Assembly (NCBI GenBank): GCA_023238725.1
Contig: CM041535.1
Location: 25,349,978 to 25,413,977 of the forward strand
DNA from: Scortum barcoo
Lineage: Eukaryota > Chordata > Actinopteri > Centrarchiformes > Terapontidae
DNA length: 64,000 nucleotides
Direction: 5' to 3'
The notes beneath the pieces are model-generated. The model did not search any database. It saw only the letters and a program-made list of their open reading frames with translations, and had not been told where the DNA came from. Positions 47,501 to 59,200 of this stretch are shown one piece after another (the stretch's first letter is position 1; every line of letters starts with the position of its first letter). Position numbers and translations under genes: made by a program.

Positions 47501-49900
47501 TGACCTGAGATGTGAACTGCTCCCTGAAGACAAACAGTTATTGAGAGCTCATCTTGAGAAGTGATGTTCAAAGTGGAATCAGCGGTTTACCTCGATGATC
47601 ATGATAAAAAGCTCCAGAGCAGCTGCTAAATTGACCCTGTGGTGAGGCTGCACTCTAAAGAGCCACTTCTGCGGTCAAGAACAAACCTTGAACCTCAGCA
47701 TTTAAGTCAGTTTAGTTAAGTGGATGAGAGGACCTCAAAGTGCTGAGAAAAAAATGGGAATTTGAACATCTACAGTTAAATCTGCTGAAGAAGATTGTGT
47801 GAGATGATCAAAAGCTCCAAAACAGACACTAAAACACACTTTGAGGTGAACTGATTTTGAGGGATTTGTAGTGTTTGTCCTTCACCTACAGTAATATTTA
47901 TCACCAAATGATGAATATTAGCACTCTGCCAGGACATTCATGACTTAGTTCACACCTAAAATATCTCCAAAGACTTGTTCTCACCTTAAAGAAAGAGCAG
48001 AGATAATGGTAATTCGACATCACATGTTCATACTGTGCCACATGGTGACAGAGGGAGGTGGCAGCAGCACACTTAATGGAAATGCTGTGTGCTGTTATTT
48101 TTGCGTAATAATTGCCAGGTGTTGGGAAAGACGGCTATGCTGACAGTGAAAGTGGCAGAACCAGGAAAATGCATCTGATGTAAATGTATGTCACGCATAC
48201 ACACACACACACACACACACTGAAAATGAGCATAGAGAGAGAGAGAGAAAAGGGAAAGCTGAGACCAAAAAGCAGTGAAGGGGAAAAACAACAACACAGA
48301 TAGCTGCAGGCAGAGATGCCACTGTATCTATTTTTGATGAATGGATGGCTTGCTGCACACACACACAGACACACACAAAGTACCTTATTAATACTAATGG
48401 AATGATGCGATTATAATAAAAGCATGTTGTGTCAGGTGACGGGCGCAGTGTGAGGCTGAGGAGATGGAGACATCACACCCATGTAAACACCAGCAGACCT
48501 TTTAACAGCAGAGAAGAAGACGAGGAGGTCAGAATCTCTAAAGACAACTAGACAAGAGGATGATGAAGAATACTGTAGCACTGTTCGGTTTTATTAACCC
48601 TAATGTCACCCATTTTTCCTCTTAAACGTCCTCTTAAGTTGCAAATATATGGTGTTGTTTCAAAAGTTGAACTGCCCTCTCTTAATTTAATCCAAATATC
48701 CAATATGCTTTTATTTCATTAATGCACCATTACTTTCTTTCTGTATCATTTGTACACATTTTTCTCCACTTTAGTGTTCATATTTGTGATATCTGGAGAC
48801 CACTGGATCTTGTTTAAATGTTAAATCAAAGTTTTGAGGCTTTGAACCAGCTGTAGTCACGGACCAACCCTCCAAACATGTCTGTGATGTAGAAGAAGTT
48901 AAAGTTGAAGACGTTGTTTAACTTAATTAAGGGGAAGTGGGCCCTGGATAAAATAAGAAACAACAGCAAACAACTGACAAAATCTAGTCAGTGATTCTGA
49001 ACTGAAAAAATATTTTCTGTCGTCTGTTTTGAACGATGCTCAAAGACTCAGGTGTTCACATGAAGCTGCTCTTAAACAACTTTAAAAGATGTAAATTCAG
49101 TGTAAATAACTGCACAGCTGAAAATTTTCTCAATTCATTTACTGTGCAATTTCATCATATGGCTGGCTGATCTGATATTAAATATACATATTTTTGTGAA
49201 TAAACATGCAAAATCCCTCTTGTATTTCACATTTTTACTATTAAAAAAAGCACTGAAGATCTAATAACTCCAACAAATTTCGCTGCTCATCAACCACCAA
49301 CATTTTGTGAAGCTCACATCTTGGTCATATGCATTTTTTGCTCTTAATGGATTAAAAGGTGGCAGTCAGTTTGTGCTGATGTGGTTTTGTATATTAGAAT
49401 AGGTATCAGATATGAGTCATAAATATGATTGAAACTTTTTTTAGATGAGTTGATATTGTTGCATTTTGTTTTACTGATGTGATGTGTTTCTCTGGACAGG
49501 TTTCTTTACTATTCCAACTAAATTTGCAGTGTTTGTGACTGATGCTTCTTCACATGTTGCCTGTTTGGTCTTTTTAGAAACTCAGTTGTTTCATGATGCT
49601 TTGAGAACTCAGTGAGAGTGTTCTCATGTTATTTTAGCTTCCCTCTTCGCTCTAATTTTTATTCTTCTTTACAGAGCACCTTACTCAGACAACCATTTGT
49701 GGCATTTTTTCTAGTAAAAAATGCATTTTGGTAGAAGTTTTATTCTGATAATCTTGCTATTCAAGAATAAAAGAAGGAGCGTGATTGAACAGTCAAACCT
49801 ATAACCAGTAAAAGCCTCGACATTCACACACACACACACAGACTCCCACACTTGAGTGGACAGGTAACAAACATTTAGACATCCATTATTAAAGGTCAAC
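44567..49900. other. Gene-poor interval, proximal part
   Basis: AT-rich sequence after the cfap73 5' end, without an ORF, RNA gene or repeat I can assign. The cfap73 upstream sequence contains a GTTGCC half-site on the minus strand (44772-44777). A short CA run lies at 48199-48221 and a GA run near 48234-48248. No CpG island was seen. Confidence 0.5.
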
Positions 49901-49914
49901 AGTGGTGCAAACAG

Positions 49915-50095
49915 ATATTGAGAGGAAGTCTGTGTTTATGCTAATGCCTTGTCAGACAGAGAGGCCAGCAACTCTCTGACACCATCTATTAATAATGAGA
50001 CCAGATCGCAGAAATGCACCAAGTGCGAGCCAAACAATGCCGCTGCTGGCAAACAATGGGACCTGACAGCCGGCTGAGTGAGTGCTTTGAAATCG
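49915..50095. promoter_or_regulatory. Candidate conserved non-coding element
   Basis: A block of complex, balanced-composition sequence containing TAATAATGAGACCAGATCGC and tandem AAACAATG near 50032 and 50051. It stands out from the AT-rich flanks, lacks repeats and ORFs, and sits in the tbx5 flank, where enhancers are expected. Conservation was not tested; this is inference. Confidence 0.25.
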
Positions 50096-50819
50096 GGCCG
50101 CGTGTGCGTGCAGTGTTCGGAGGGAGCGGGGGTGTATGAATGGATTTGTTTGTTTATTGATGTTTGTGTTTTTGTGTTTGTCTCACAGCAGTTGTCTTGT
50201 CTGGCCTGTTTGCAAACATGCTTCTACACAAGTACAGACAAGAAAGGCAGGCAAGCATGACGGGCAACTGCAGGGAGAGAGGGAGGCCTGCCAGGGGACG
50301 CCGGGGCTTGTGGGACCTCGACAAAAGGCGAATTAAAGGACAGATTTATTTATTTATTTCTGGATACAACATTATGTGTTAAATATATTTAACAGATTTT
50401 TATTTAATAATTATAGCCGGCACATTTGTTAATCTAACCAAATAAGACAAAAGCTCCCAATCTGAGGATATTTTATGGATGTCCTCAGATTGGGCAATTA
50501 TGGCTTTGTTCAAAATCTCACACTATTCATATCAAATGTGATGTAACAGTAACTATAGTATGCAGCTTTTGAGTATGTGTATGTTTACTAGATTAGCAAG
50601 ATTTTTTTAGTATGCTGTGTGAGTTTATTTGACACACTTAACTCCCCCAAAATGCATTGCGTCCAATGGCGGATGGTGATTAACTGTTGGGTAAAGTAAT
50701 TAGAAATTACGGCAAGTGACGACAATATGTATACAATAATATATAGTATACTGTAGGAAAAATATTTAACACTAATAATTATGCTGACTTACAGTTGTGA
50801 TAAACTTTTTTTTTTTAAA

Positions 50820-51142
50820 GTGACTCAGGCTGGTAATCAATACAGTCACAATACAGAGGAGATGTACTGCTGGAGTATATTTGAGTGCAAACAGTTGGCA
50901 GGTAAATGCATGCTTAGTTGTTAATTCAGTGCACAGTATGCAGTATGAACTGATTATTGAATATATACATAGTATGTTAATTATTATTTCAAAGAATCTG
51001 TGTTTGTTTTTTTGTTTTTTTACTGATTTTGAACTATTTTTGCTGATTAACGAGGCTAAGTGGGCGAACATGCTTCAGTTGGCTGCAGTCTGCAACCTCA
51101 ACGCTAGATGCCACTAAATCTTACATCCTGCTCCTTTAAAAC
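50820..51142 (+). repeat. Dispersed fish repeat, right end recognisable
   Basis: 'CTGCAGTCTGCAACCTCA' with 'CGCTAGATGCCACTAAATCT' and 'CTGCTCCTTTAAA' matches the right end of the same common teleost element whose left end is at 41638-41730. The preceding part contains 'cagtatgcagtatgaactgattat'. Boundaries are approximate. Confidence 0.55.
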
Positions 51143-51348
51143 AAGATAAAGGAAGGGGGGAAAAAGGACTCTGTGTTTCAGTGTCAGTGCACAATAATGA
51201 CCTGACAGCATTCCTTTATTGTGAGGGGCCGCAGTTGGTCTGTACAGTGAGCAAACAACCAGAGCGGCAAAGTGAAGCTCTGCTGGTAGTGATATCATTA
51301 TGCTGCGTATCCTGTCTGGACAAGGGGACCGGAGTGAGGTCTGAATAG

Positions 51349-51451
51349 GTTTGTGTGTGTGTGTGTGTGTCTTTCTATAATGCTGGTTGTGTCTTTGTCT
51401 GAAAGAGAGTTTTTTTGTGTATCTCTATGTGTGTGTGTGTGTGTGTGTGCA
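51349..51451 (+). repeat. Two (TG)n microsatellites
   Basis: TG runs at 51351-51371 and 51429-51450. Confidence 0.9.
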
Positions 51452-52539
51452 GGATTAGCGTGCCTCTCCAGTCCTCTGGCTGTAATCAGACGGGACACTG
51501 GCTCCATGACGTCCCACAGCCCTGACCACCTCCCACTGCGGGAGCGCCTCCATCCCTTTCACCGGATCTTGGGACCTTGGCAGTATGTTAGGAGTTAAAA
51601 CAATTATTCTTGCTCACATCACAGTGTCCTCTTTAAAAAATAAATAAATAAAAGGTGCCTCAACTGGAGAGAATGACAGGACACTCAGAGAGGCAAAGAA
51701 TCTTCATTTGGACCCGATCCTGGTGACGAGGCGGCCACATGGTGTGCAAAGCAGGCCCAGCAACATGTCCAACATCTGCTTTGTCAACGTGTTTGTATGT
51801 TTTTTTTTCTTTTAGTAGGATCAGATATTCCAGAAGACTTTGCAGTAAGCCATTGAACTGGTCTAAAAATGAGAGTCCAGCACGAGAGGGGAAGATAACG
51901 CAGCTCCATCGGGGTGACAGTTCGAGGGTCGTCAGATAAACAGCCATCGCTGATCAGGTTAGTCTGAGCCCTCTGACCCCGGACTGGCCTGTCTGCTGTT
52001 AGTTTGACCTTTAACCTCTCCCTTTGTCTTTCAAAGGCAACACACCGGACAACCCAAGCACTCTCACCAACCGCACTGCACACACACACACACACACATG
52101 GCTACACACTACTATCGGCCTCTTATCCTTGACAGCTCTTATGCTCATATTAAGATCTACTTCAGTGATTTCAGGGCTGTTTCGGCCATAAACTCTCATT
52201 TAGGGGGAAATTAGCTTGGGTCCCAGTCTTGTTACTATACTGTGCTTAACAGCATTAGACCATTCTTGTGGCTTTTAAATAACAACAAGGATGGATCGTA
52301 TCATTCAAATAAACCTCCACCAGCCTACTTTGCTGCACCAAACGTAATGGCCAAACATTCATTGTTTTACATTATTGTACTGCCACTGTGCTGTCCTCTT
52401 AGAGCCATACAGTGCCTCTTGATTGCAATTACAGATACTTATGGATTAGTATATTAACATGTGCTGAAAAAAATTGGTATGATGCACCCATCAACCTATT
52501 TTATAACGCTTTTATAATGCTCTCTCAACTTGGTCTGAT

Positions 52540-52990
52540 GATGCTTTAAAGACAGCACTCACCTGAACAAGCCCTAGTAAGAAAAGGGAGAAAGGCATGC
52601 ATGCAATAATATTATTTACTTCCACACTTTTGCATGGAACAGAGCTATTTTCTGGGTTTTTTCTTTTGTGCCATTCTGCCCCCCTTTACCGCCACAGAGA
52701 CGGAGCACCATCAGACCCATGGAGACGAACCATAATCAACTTTACCAATTACACTCCATCTCAGACCACTTATTCCTCACAAAATAGCATCACTAATGCT
52801 GGACATCACACAAAATGCCTCCCAGTGCCCTGCGAGAGACTCCAAATACACATTTATGTATTCAAACCAATTGTTCATACCGTAATGAAATGAGCTTTAA
52901 ATAAGTCTTTGATGCCTTTTAAAAAAGCTTTCTTTGCAAGAGAAATAACCCTCCGTACCCGGGAAACAGCTTTAACATAAAACACAGCAG
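52540..52990. promoter_or_regulatory. Candidate conserved non-coding element
   Basis: About 450 bp of complex sequence with low microsatellite content and many A/T-core homeodomain-like words. It includes ATGCATGCAATAATATTATT, ACCATAATCAACTTTACC and TTTATGTATTCAAACC. It lies downstream of tbx5 in a gene-poor region. Enhancer identity is inference only. Confidence 0.25.
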
Positions 52991-53230
52991 CAGCCCACTC
53001 AGTTTAGTCGCTGCACAGAAATTTAGATCTGCAGGCCACATGAGTGACATTTAAAAATGTCAGTCTTTTTTTGTTTTAACATGTGGTGTCTTGACTGTGC
53101 ACACGCCAAAAAAAAAAATGTGTGTGTGTTTGTGTGTGTGTGATTGGCTGTTAGAAACCTTCACAGACTAAGTAAATTTGGATGAAGATGAGAAAAGGAG
53201 AATATGCAGAGGGCAGGCGGAGGGGTTAGT

Positions 53231-53281
<51 letters not shown>

Positions 53282-53466
53282 TGGGAGTGTGTGTTAGGGA
53301 GATAACGATAAGCACCACTTAGGCTCTTTGATCACAAAAGTTCATCAATCTACTGTCCAACCAGTGTGTCTGAGAAAGTCCTCCGCAGATGGATTAAGGT
53401 CCTTTACGCTCACTCACACACGCACACACACACACACACACACCACTTACACACACACACACACAC
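53231..53466 (+). repeat. Oppositely oriented (TG)n and (CA)n microsatellites
   Basis: A (TG)n of about 45 bp (53231-53276) and a compound (CA)n (53411-53466) lie about 135 bp apart. They are reverse complements and could pair as a hairpin. Confidence 0.9.
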
Positions 53467-53479
53467 TCTCAGTGTTTAA

Positions 53480-56245
53480 TATTACTTTACCCAAAGCTTT
53501 ATTCTCCCAGCTAACATCCAGCCAAGCAGAGGTCATCATGCAGCTCTGTTACAGTACAAGCAAGCATGAAGCGATGCAATCCATCTTTGGAGAGGCCCTC
53601 GCTTGGGACCTTGCTCCATCCCCCCTGCACACCCCAACCCCACCCCACCACCCCGTCCTGGCCTGAATTTGTCTGGAGACAAAGGGTTAAGGAGGAACAG
53701 ACCCTCTGAAGAGCTGCCTGCTTAACCTCCGACCTTATGGTGTATGAGAGAGAGAGAAAGGAAGAAAGAGAAAAAGAGAGGGAGGTCTGACAACTGACAT
53801 ATAACTATGCAATTGAACGTAAATACGCCGGGTTAGTTTAATGATTTAACAACCTTTCTAAATAAATCTCTGCCTGTTCTGTCCATTTGTTCTTTCAAAA
53901 TAAGGGCGTTGTAAACTCGGAGCAGGTGTCAGGTGTAAGAGGTTAACTTTGCTGTGAGAGACATGGAAACATGGGATGTCAGATGGGAGGAAGGAGGACG
54001 AAAGACGGTTAGAAGGGGAGTCTAGGAGGAAGGAGGGGGACCACCAACGCACCCCCACCTTTCTTTGTCCCGCATCCCGGCAGACCCCATCCCTCTCTGT
54101 GCAGCAGGTTGTTAGTGAGGGGGTCCAGCTGGTGGAGACTGGAGATGCCAAACAACCTTGTCAGAGATAAGAGGAGGCGGACAAGGTATGCACAGCACCC
54201 CAAGCACCCACTCTTAGGGGGGGGGTTGTTGCTGAGTGGAAGAGTTAGAGACACTGGGGTCCTTTATACTTGATAAAACAGCGGCGTACACACTGTTACA
54301 CTTCAAACAATACTCTCTACATTGCTAAATGAGTCTGTTGGACACTTTTGGAACAGAAACTTGGGAAAAGACACAGGCTACCGTCGTTATCAGCTCCTTC
54401 ATATTGATACATGCATTGAAACTGATAAACAGCACCGCACTTAAAAGAGTTTCCACTCCTGAGGTGGCGAACGTACTTTAAATAACCAACTGGGAATGTT
54501 AATAGTTTCCCTCTGCTTGTGTTTGCCATCCAATCACAAAGAAGAACACTACAGCCACTTGACTTACGCAAAAAATCTCTAAAATTTATTCCATTTCTGT
54601 ATATAAATCTGTCTTTATTTCCATGGAACAGAAAATTTAGTTTGCTTATCACAACTATTTATCACCACTTGGAGATGGAGGGTGAAACCGGAAACAAACC
54701 TTCAAAGAGAAACAAATATCTCGATACCGTCTTGTTTCACAAGTTAACAACAAACTAATCTTTACAAATCTAGAGTAATAAATACTATGAGCAGGAATGG
54801 GGGGCTATAAAAAAATCTCATTTTAACACACACATACTCACACACACACACACACAAAATACATATCAAGGAACGGTGATGCTCTCTGCATACTGACGGT
54901 TTGTGTTGTTTGAGCACCTTCTCACATGTTACTGCATGTAAAACACCTGGGCAGGCATATAAAAACTGCTATAAAAACAAAAGTGAACCAAAATCTCAGC
55001 TTGCACAGTGTCTGCCACGAATGTTTCTTTACAGGTGGCAAAAAAAGAGGAACGTAATGCCGCCCAAATCTGCAGGGAAATGCATTTAACCCAATCTTGT
55101 CAATGAAATTAATGGATAAATACAGTATAGGTGTGACAGGAAGTATTTAGATTTAAAATAAACACAGGATTTTCTCAATGTTTTGGTGCATCTCTATTAT
55201 CACAATTACAGCACCGCGTTCCTTTGAGTTTGCTGAGCAATCCTCACATGTCAAGGATCATCGCTGGACTCATGAATAATTCAGAAAAAAAAAATGGGAC
55301 AACACGCATGCACACAAAACATGCTGCTGCCCAGCTCTGGCTGGTCAGCCGGGGATAAAAGAGAGGTGCTGCTCATTGGCCCGGCTCTCCCTAAACGGGG
55401 GGAGCTGATTGGTCAGCTGGGGGTGACTAAGAGGACAGCGGTGACAGCTGCATGACGCTGAGTAGTGCATTTACCCAGAATGCATTGGAAACAGTGTTTA
55501 CAGGTCCTGCAGCCTGTAGCGTGGTCTAAACAAACTGTTTATCTCTATGGTGCAGCGCCCGCAGCTACTACCGCCTGTCTCATTGGAAATTAACTCATAG
55601 CATCCTTGAGCTGAGCTGACATAGGCTTTACATACAAACACGCAGACAACTCACATGCCTTTTCTCCCTCGCTGAGAGTGAGCGGAGGATGAAAAAAAAA
55701 AAGTGTCCCTCAGGCTCTGCTGTGAGAGCTGAGATTATTTTGGTCAGTAAATGTTAGTGCCTGTCTGACAGTGGGTCACAATTTACAGCCTTCACAATGG
55801 AGAGAGCAGGAGTCATTGAGAGGGGAAAACAGCCTAACGCTGGTCACGGTTCGGTCTCGACAGGACTCACAGTGCAAACGTTTGGATGACACCAATCTTT
55901 ACAGGTATGGAAAGACGATAAAGTACAGCTCTGATTGTGTTGCTCAAACTTTTTTTTGTTTTGTTTCTTAACATCTGAAGCATCATGGATGTCCAAGTCC
56001 AGTCTTTAACAATCCACTGTTCCATCCAGCACAATGGGACGGGGGGAGACATGACTAACAGGTGACACCTCTTCACACAGCACAAAAAAAAATCACACTT
56101 TTCACAATTATTTTACAAAGGTAATATAACATTTAGTCCACATATGGCGCAGCATCTCTCAGAAGAGCAGAAAGAGGGGTCGCTGAATTGGAGACGAGGA
56201 ATCTCTGTCCACTGATCAGTCTTTCGGGCGTGTCCTCTGGTTCAG
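53480..56245. other. tbx5 3' UTR and flank
   Basis: Downstream (transcript sense) of the tbx5 stop at 56246. A minus-strand AATAAA pair (TTTATT at about 54585 and 54615) could end the transcript, giving a 3' UTR of about 1.6 kb, but this is uncertain. AGGTGTGACA (55129-55138) resembles a T-box half-site. A GATA-like AGAGATAAG occurs near 54163. Complex non-repeat blocks (53500-53620, 54070-54180 and 55230-55480) may be regulatory. Confidence 0.35.
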
Positions 56246-59200
56246 TTAGGAGGCGGCACTCCACTCTGGGACTCCACACCGGATGTGTGTGTGCGTCTCT
56301 AGTGTGTGGTAGAGAGGAGGAGACAGGTTGGACGTGTAGCGAGGATACTCTCTGAGGGGGGGGCTGAGCTGCCTGCTCTGAAGGTTCTGGGAGCTCTGAG
56401 ATGGAGGTCCAGAGCTCTGGCTGTGATAGGAGTCATGGGCGATGTGCTCCCCCAGCGGCGGAGAGCTCTGGTGGGCTATGGCACTGAGTCGAGAGCCCTG
56501 AGGGCTGGAGCTGTAGGGAGGATGAGGGGTGTAAGGTGGGTAGGGCTCCATGGCGGAGGGGAGCGGGCAGGTGTACGACCAGGATGCACAGTTGAGTTCA
56601 TCCAATCTGGGCTCTGGGCCGGCAAACATGCACGCCTGACGCTGTCCCATGTCTGAGCTGTAGGGGGAGTCGGTGAGACTGAGGGCAGGGTTGTTGGAGA
56701 GACCGGGCGGAGGAGGAGGGTAGGAGGAGGGGTGGTAGTAAGACTCGCCCTCACTCGGTGAACTCCCAGTGAATGCTTTTTTGTAGGGGTGCTGGCGACT
56801 TCCTGAAGAACAGTTTTCCTCCACTACAGAGAGAAAGAGAGACAGAGAAAAAATACTGTGTTGGTTTTCCAGTTGAGAACTAGAAAAGTTCAGGCTCATA
56901 ATTTCCAACTTCTCATATTCAAGAAGCTGAGACAAGAACAAAATGTACACATAACAAAAAGCTGCATTAGTTTGTTTGCTTTCTTAAATACAAACATGAT
57001 GCCTGGATTAAAGTGCAGTTCATCTGTAATGTTTGCCAGAAGGAGAGGGTCACATGTTTCAGCCCATTAACTACTGCTGGTAACCACCAATATGTGTCCA
57101 AATCACAGCAGATTAACAATCTTCAAGCAGTCAGTCAATCAGTAAGTTTCTGATTTAAATTATAATTTCACCAATTATATATTCTGTTTTATTTGAGTGA
57201 GCTGTTTGTGTGCCTCCTTGTGTTTAGACGACATTTAGCTTTGTTTGTTAAATGACAAAAAAGTTGTGTAGAGAAAAAAAGTTTATATTCCATAAAGTGA
57301 CGTATTGAAAGTCTCTTTTGGTTGTGATACTAAAACTAAAAAGAATCAGTATTGCTATAATGCATTTAAAATCACACTCAGCCATGTGCACTTTGAATTG
57401 ACTTGTCAGACAATTCTGGTTCAGATTTAAAAGGCCTTTTGTTCCTCGCTCCAGATTAATTCTGCGTGTAGAGACATGCATGTTTTTTATCAAATGGCCG
57501 CACCAGCCTGAAAGCACACATCACTTGTCACCTGAGTAACACCAATGATTAGTTAAGAGATCATTTAAGTGTAATGTAAATAATGTTTCTCAGATTTAGC
57601 TCAGTTGTTGATGTTTTGGAATCTGATTATTTTGTATTTTCAGCCTCATCACACTTTTCTTTTCTTGTTCTGTGACCTAAAATAAGTCTCAGCTTGTTTC
57701 TGATTTTCTTTTAGCTGTTGATGAATAAACCCATGCAAGAATGTGTAAATGACCAGACATACAAATAAATGATTTATTCATTCATTCAGCTGCTGCCTCA
57801 GTAAATCTGATGCTAATTTAAATTAGTTTGCAAACACAAAGTGAAAACCAGTCACAGCACAAATTAATGTGAATCTAGTTTTCCTGCTTCTGCAGCCGTT
57901 ACCATTAATTCTGGAGACTTTGATTGGTCCTTCAGTGTAAAAAAGCTTTTTTGTTACATATAAAAATATACAGTAGTTTCATCTTCATCCCTACCCCTGT
58001 AGAAACCTCTCTGAACTCTTGGACAATGGAGCATCCTTTTCAAAAGGAATTACCTCTGCATTACCAAGAGGAGGCTGTGACTTAACTTACAACAATAAAG
58101 ATAATTTATCTTTCACAGTATTAGTGTAATAATAATACATTTAAAGTCTTTGATTTTCATACAGTCTCTCTGGAAGTTACGACAGGCTGGATCTTAAAAT
58201 ATGTGTAAAGTTTAGAGAATATTTGGCAGTAACGATGAAAATCAGATTATTGTCAAAGATGTTTGTAGTCAGCGAGGAAAACATTTAAAACCACCGGAAT
58301 GGCCATTTAACATTTTGCAAGTGAAATTTAAATACAATGACATTCAGCAAAGCTGTTCTTTGTTAAGCTATTGTACTTTGGCTCTGAAACACAAGTGAAG
58401 GAAGTCAAAAATAACAAGTTTTAGGGCAGCTCAAGCAATATTTTCTTACTTTTGAGAGATATACTTAAAGTGAGATTTAAAAGAGAACTATTTCCACTAT
58501 TACAAATACTGGTACTTCTGGCACAGTTGTTCATGTCATCAGTCTGTTGACACGTTGGCACATTGTCTGCTTTAAAATAAGTTTGAAATTCTAAAACCCG
58601 CATTTTGCGAAAACTGCACACGGTTATCGATACAAAACACATCGTTTAAAACTAAAAGCCTGTCTGTGTTGTTTGCTATACACTCCCATTAAAAAACACA
58701 CTCAATTATCAATTGCTGCTCCAAAAATGCACGCATGAAAACATCTTTAAGCAATTTGGAATCACAGCTTGAACTCTTTAAATGGGCTTCAGGTTTGGTC
58801 TTTGGTGTGCAGGGCTGAATGCGCCACTCGAGACGGTACTTCCTACGATGTTTTGCCATCGCTCGTGATGTTGATGAGGTGCTGTGGCCAGATGCACGTC
58901 GAAGACTGTAATTGCAATATACTGTATTTTGTTCACAGTGCAATACAGTAATCTTCAGTCAAGTACTGTTATGAGTATTGAGAATGGACAAATCTGTTTG
59001 TTTCTTCATTGCTTTTGTGTTTATCATCTGTATTTACAGCACGCTACAGATTAAAAGACTCTATATAATAATCTTTTATACTCAGCTCATCACTGTCCAG
59101 TTTTTGAATAATGTGTTTGCTTTTGCATCTGATATAAGATATTTAGTTTTTTGTGTAAATGTTTTTGATTTTTGTCTAAAAGGTTCATACAAAGACGGCC

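Noticed and set aside
48073..48376. Hydrophobic, Cys/Val-rich ORFs
   Set aside because: Translations of CA/TG and GA microsatellites, not genes.
56306..56656. 116-aa plus-strand ORF
   Set aside because: Antisense to the Pro/Ser-rich last exon of tbx5; Arg/Gly-rich by complementarity.
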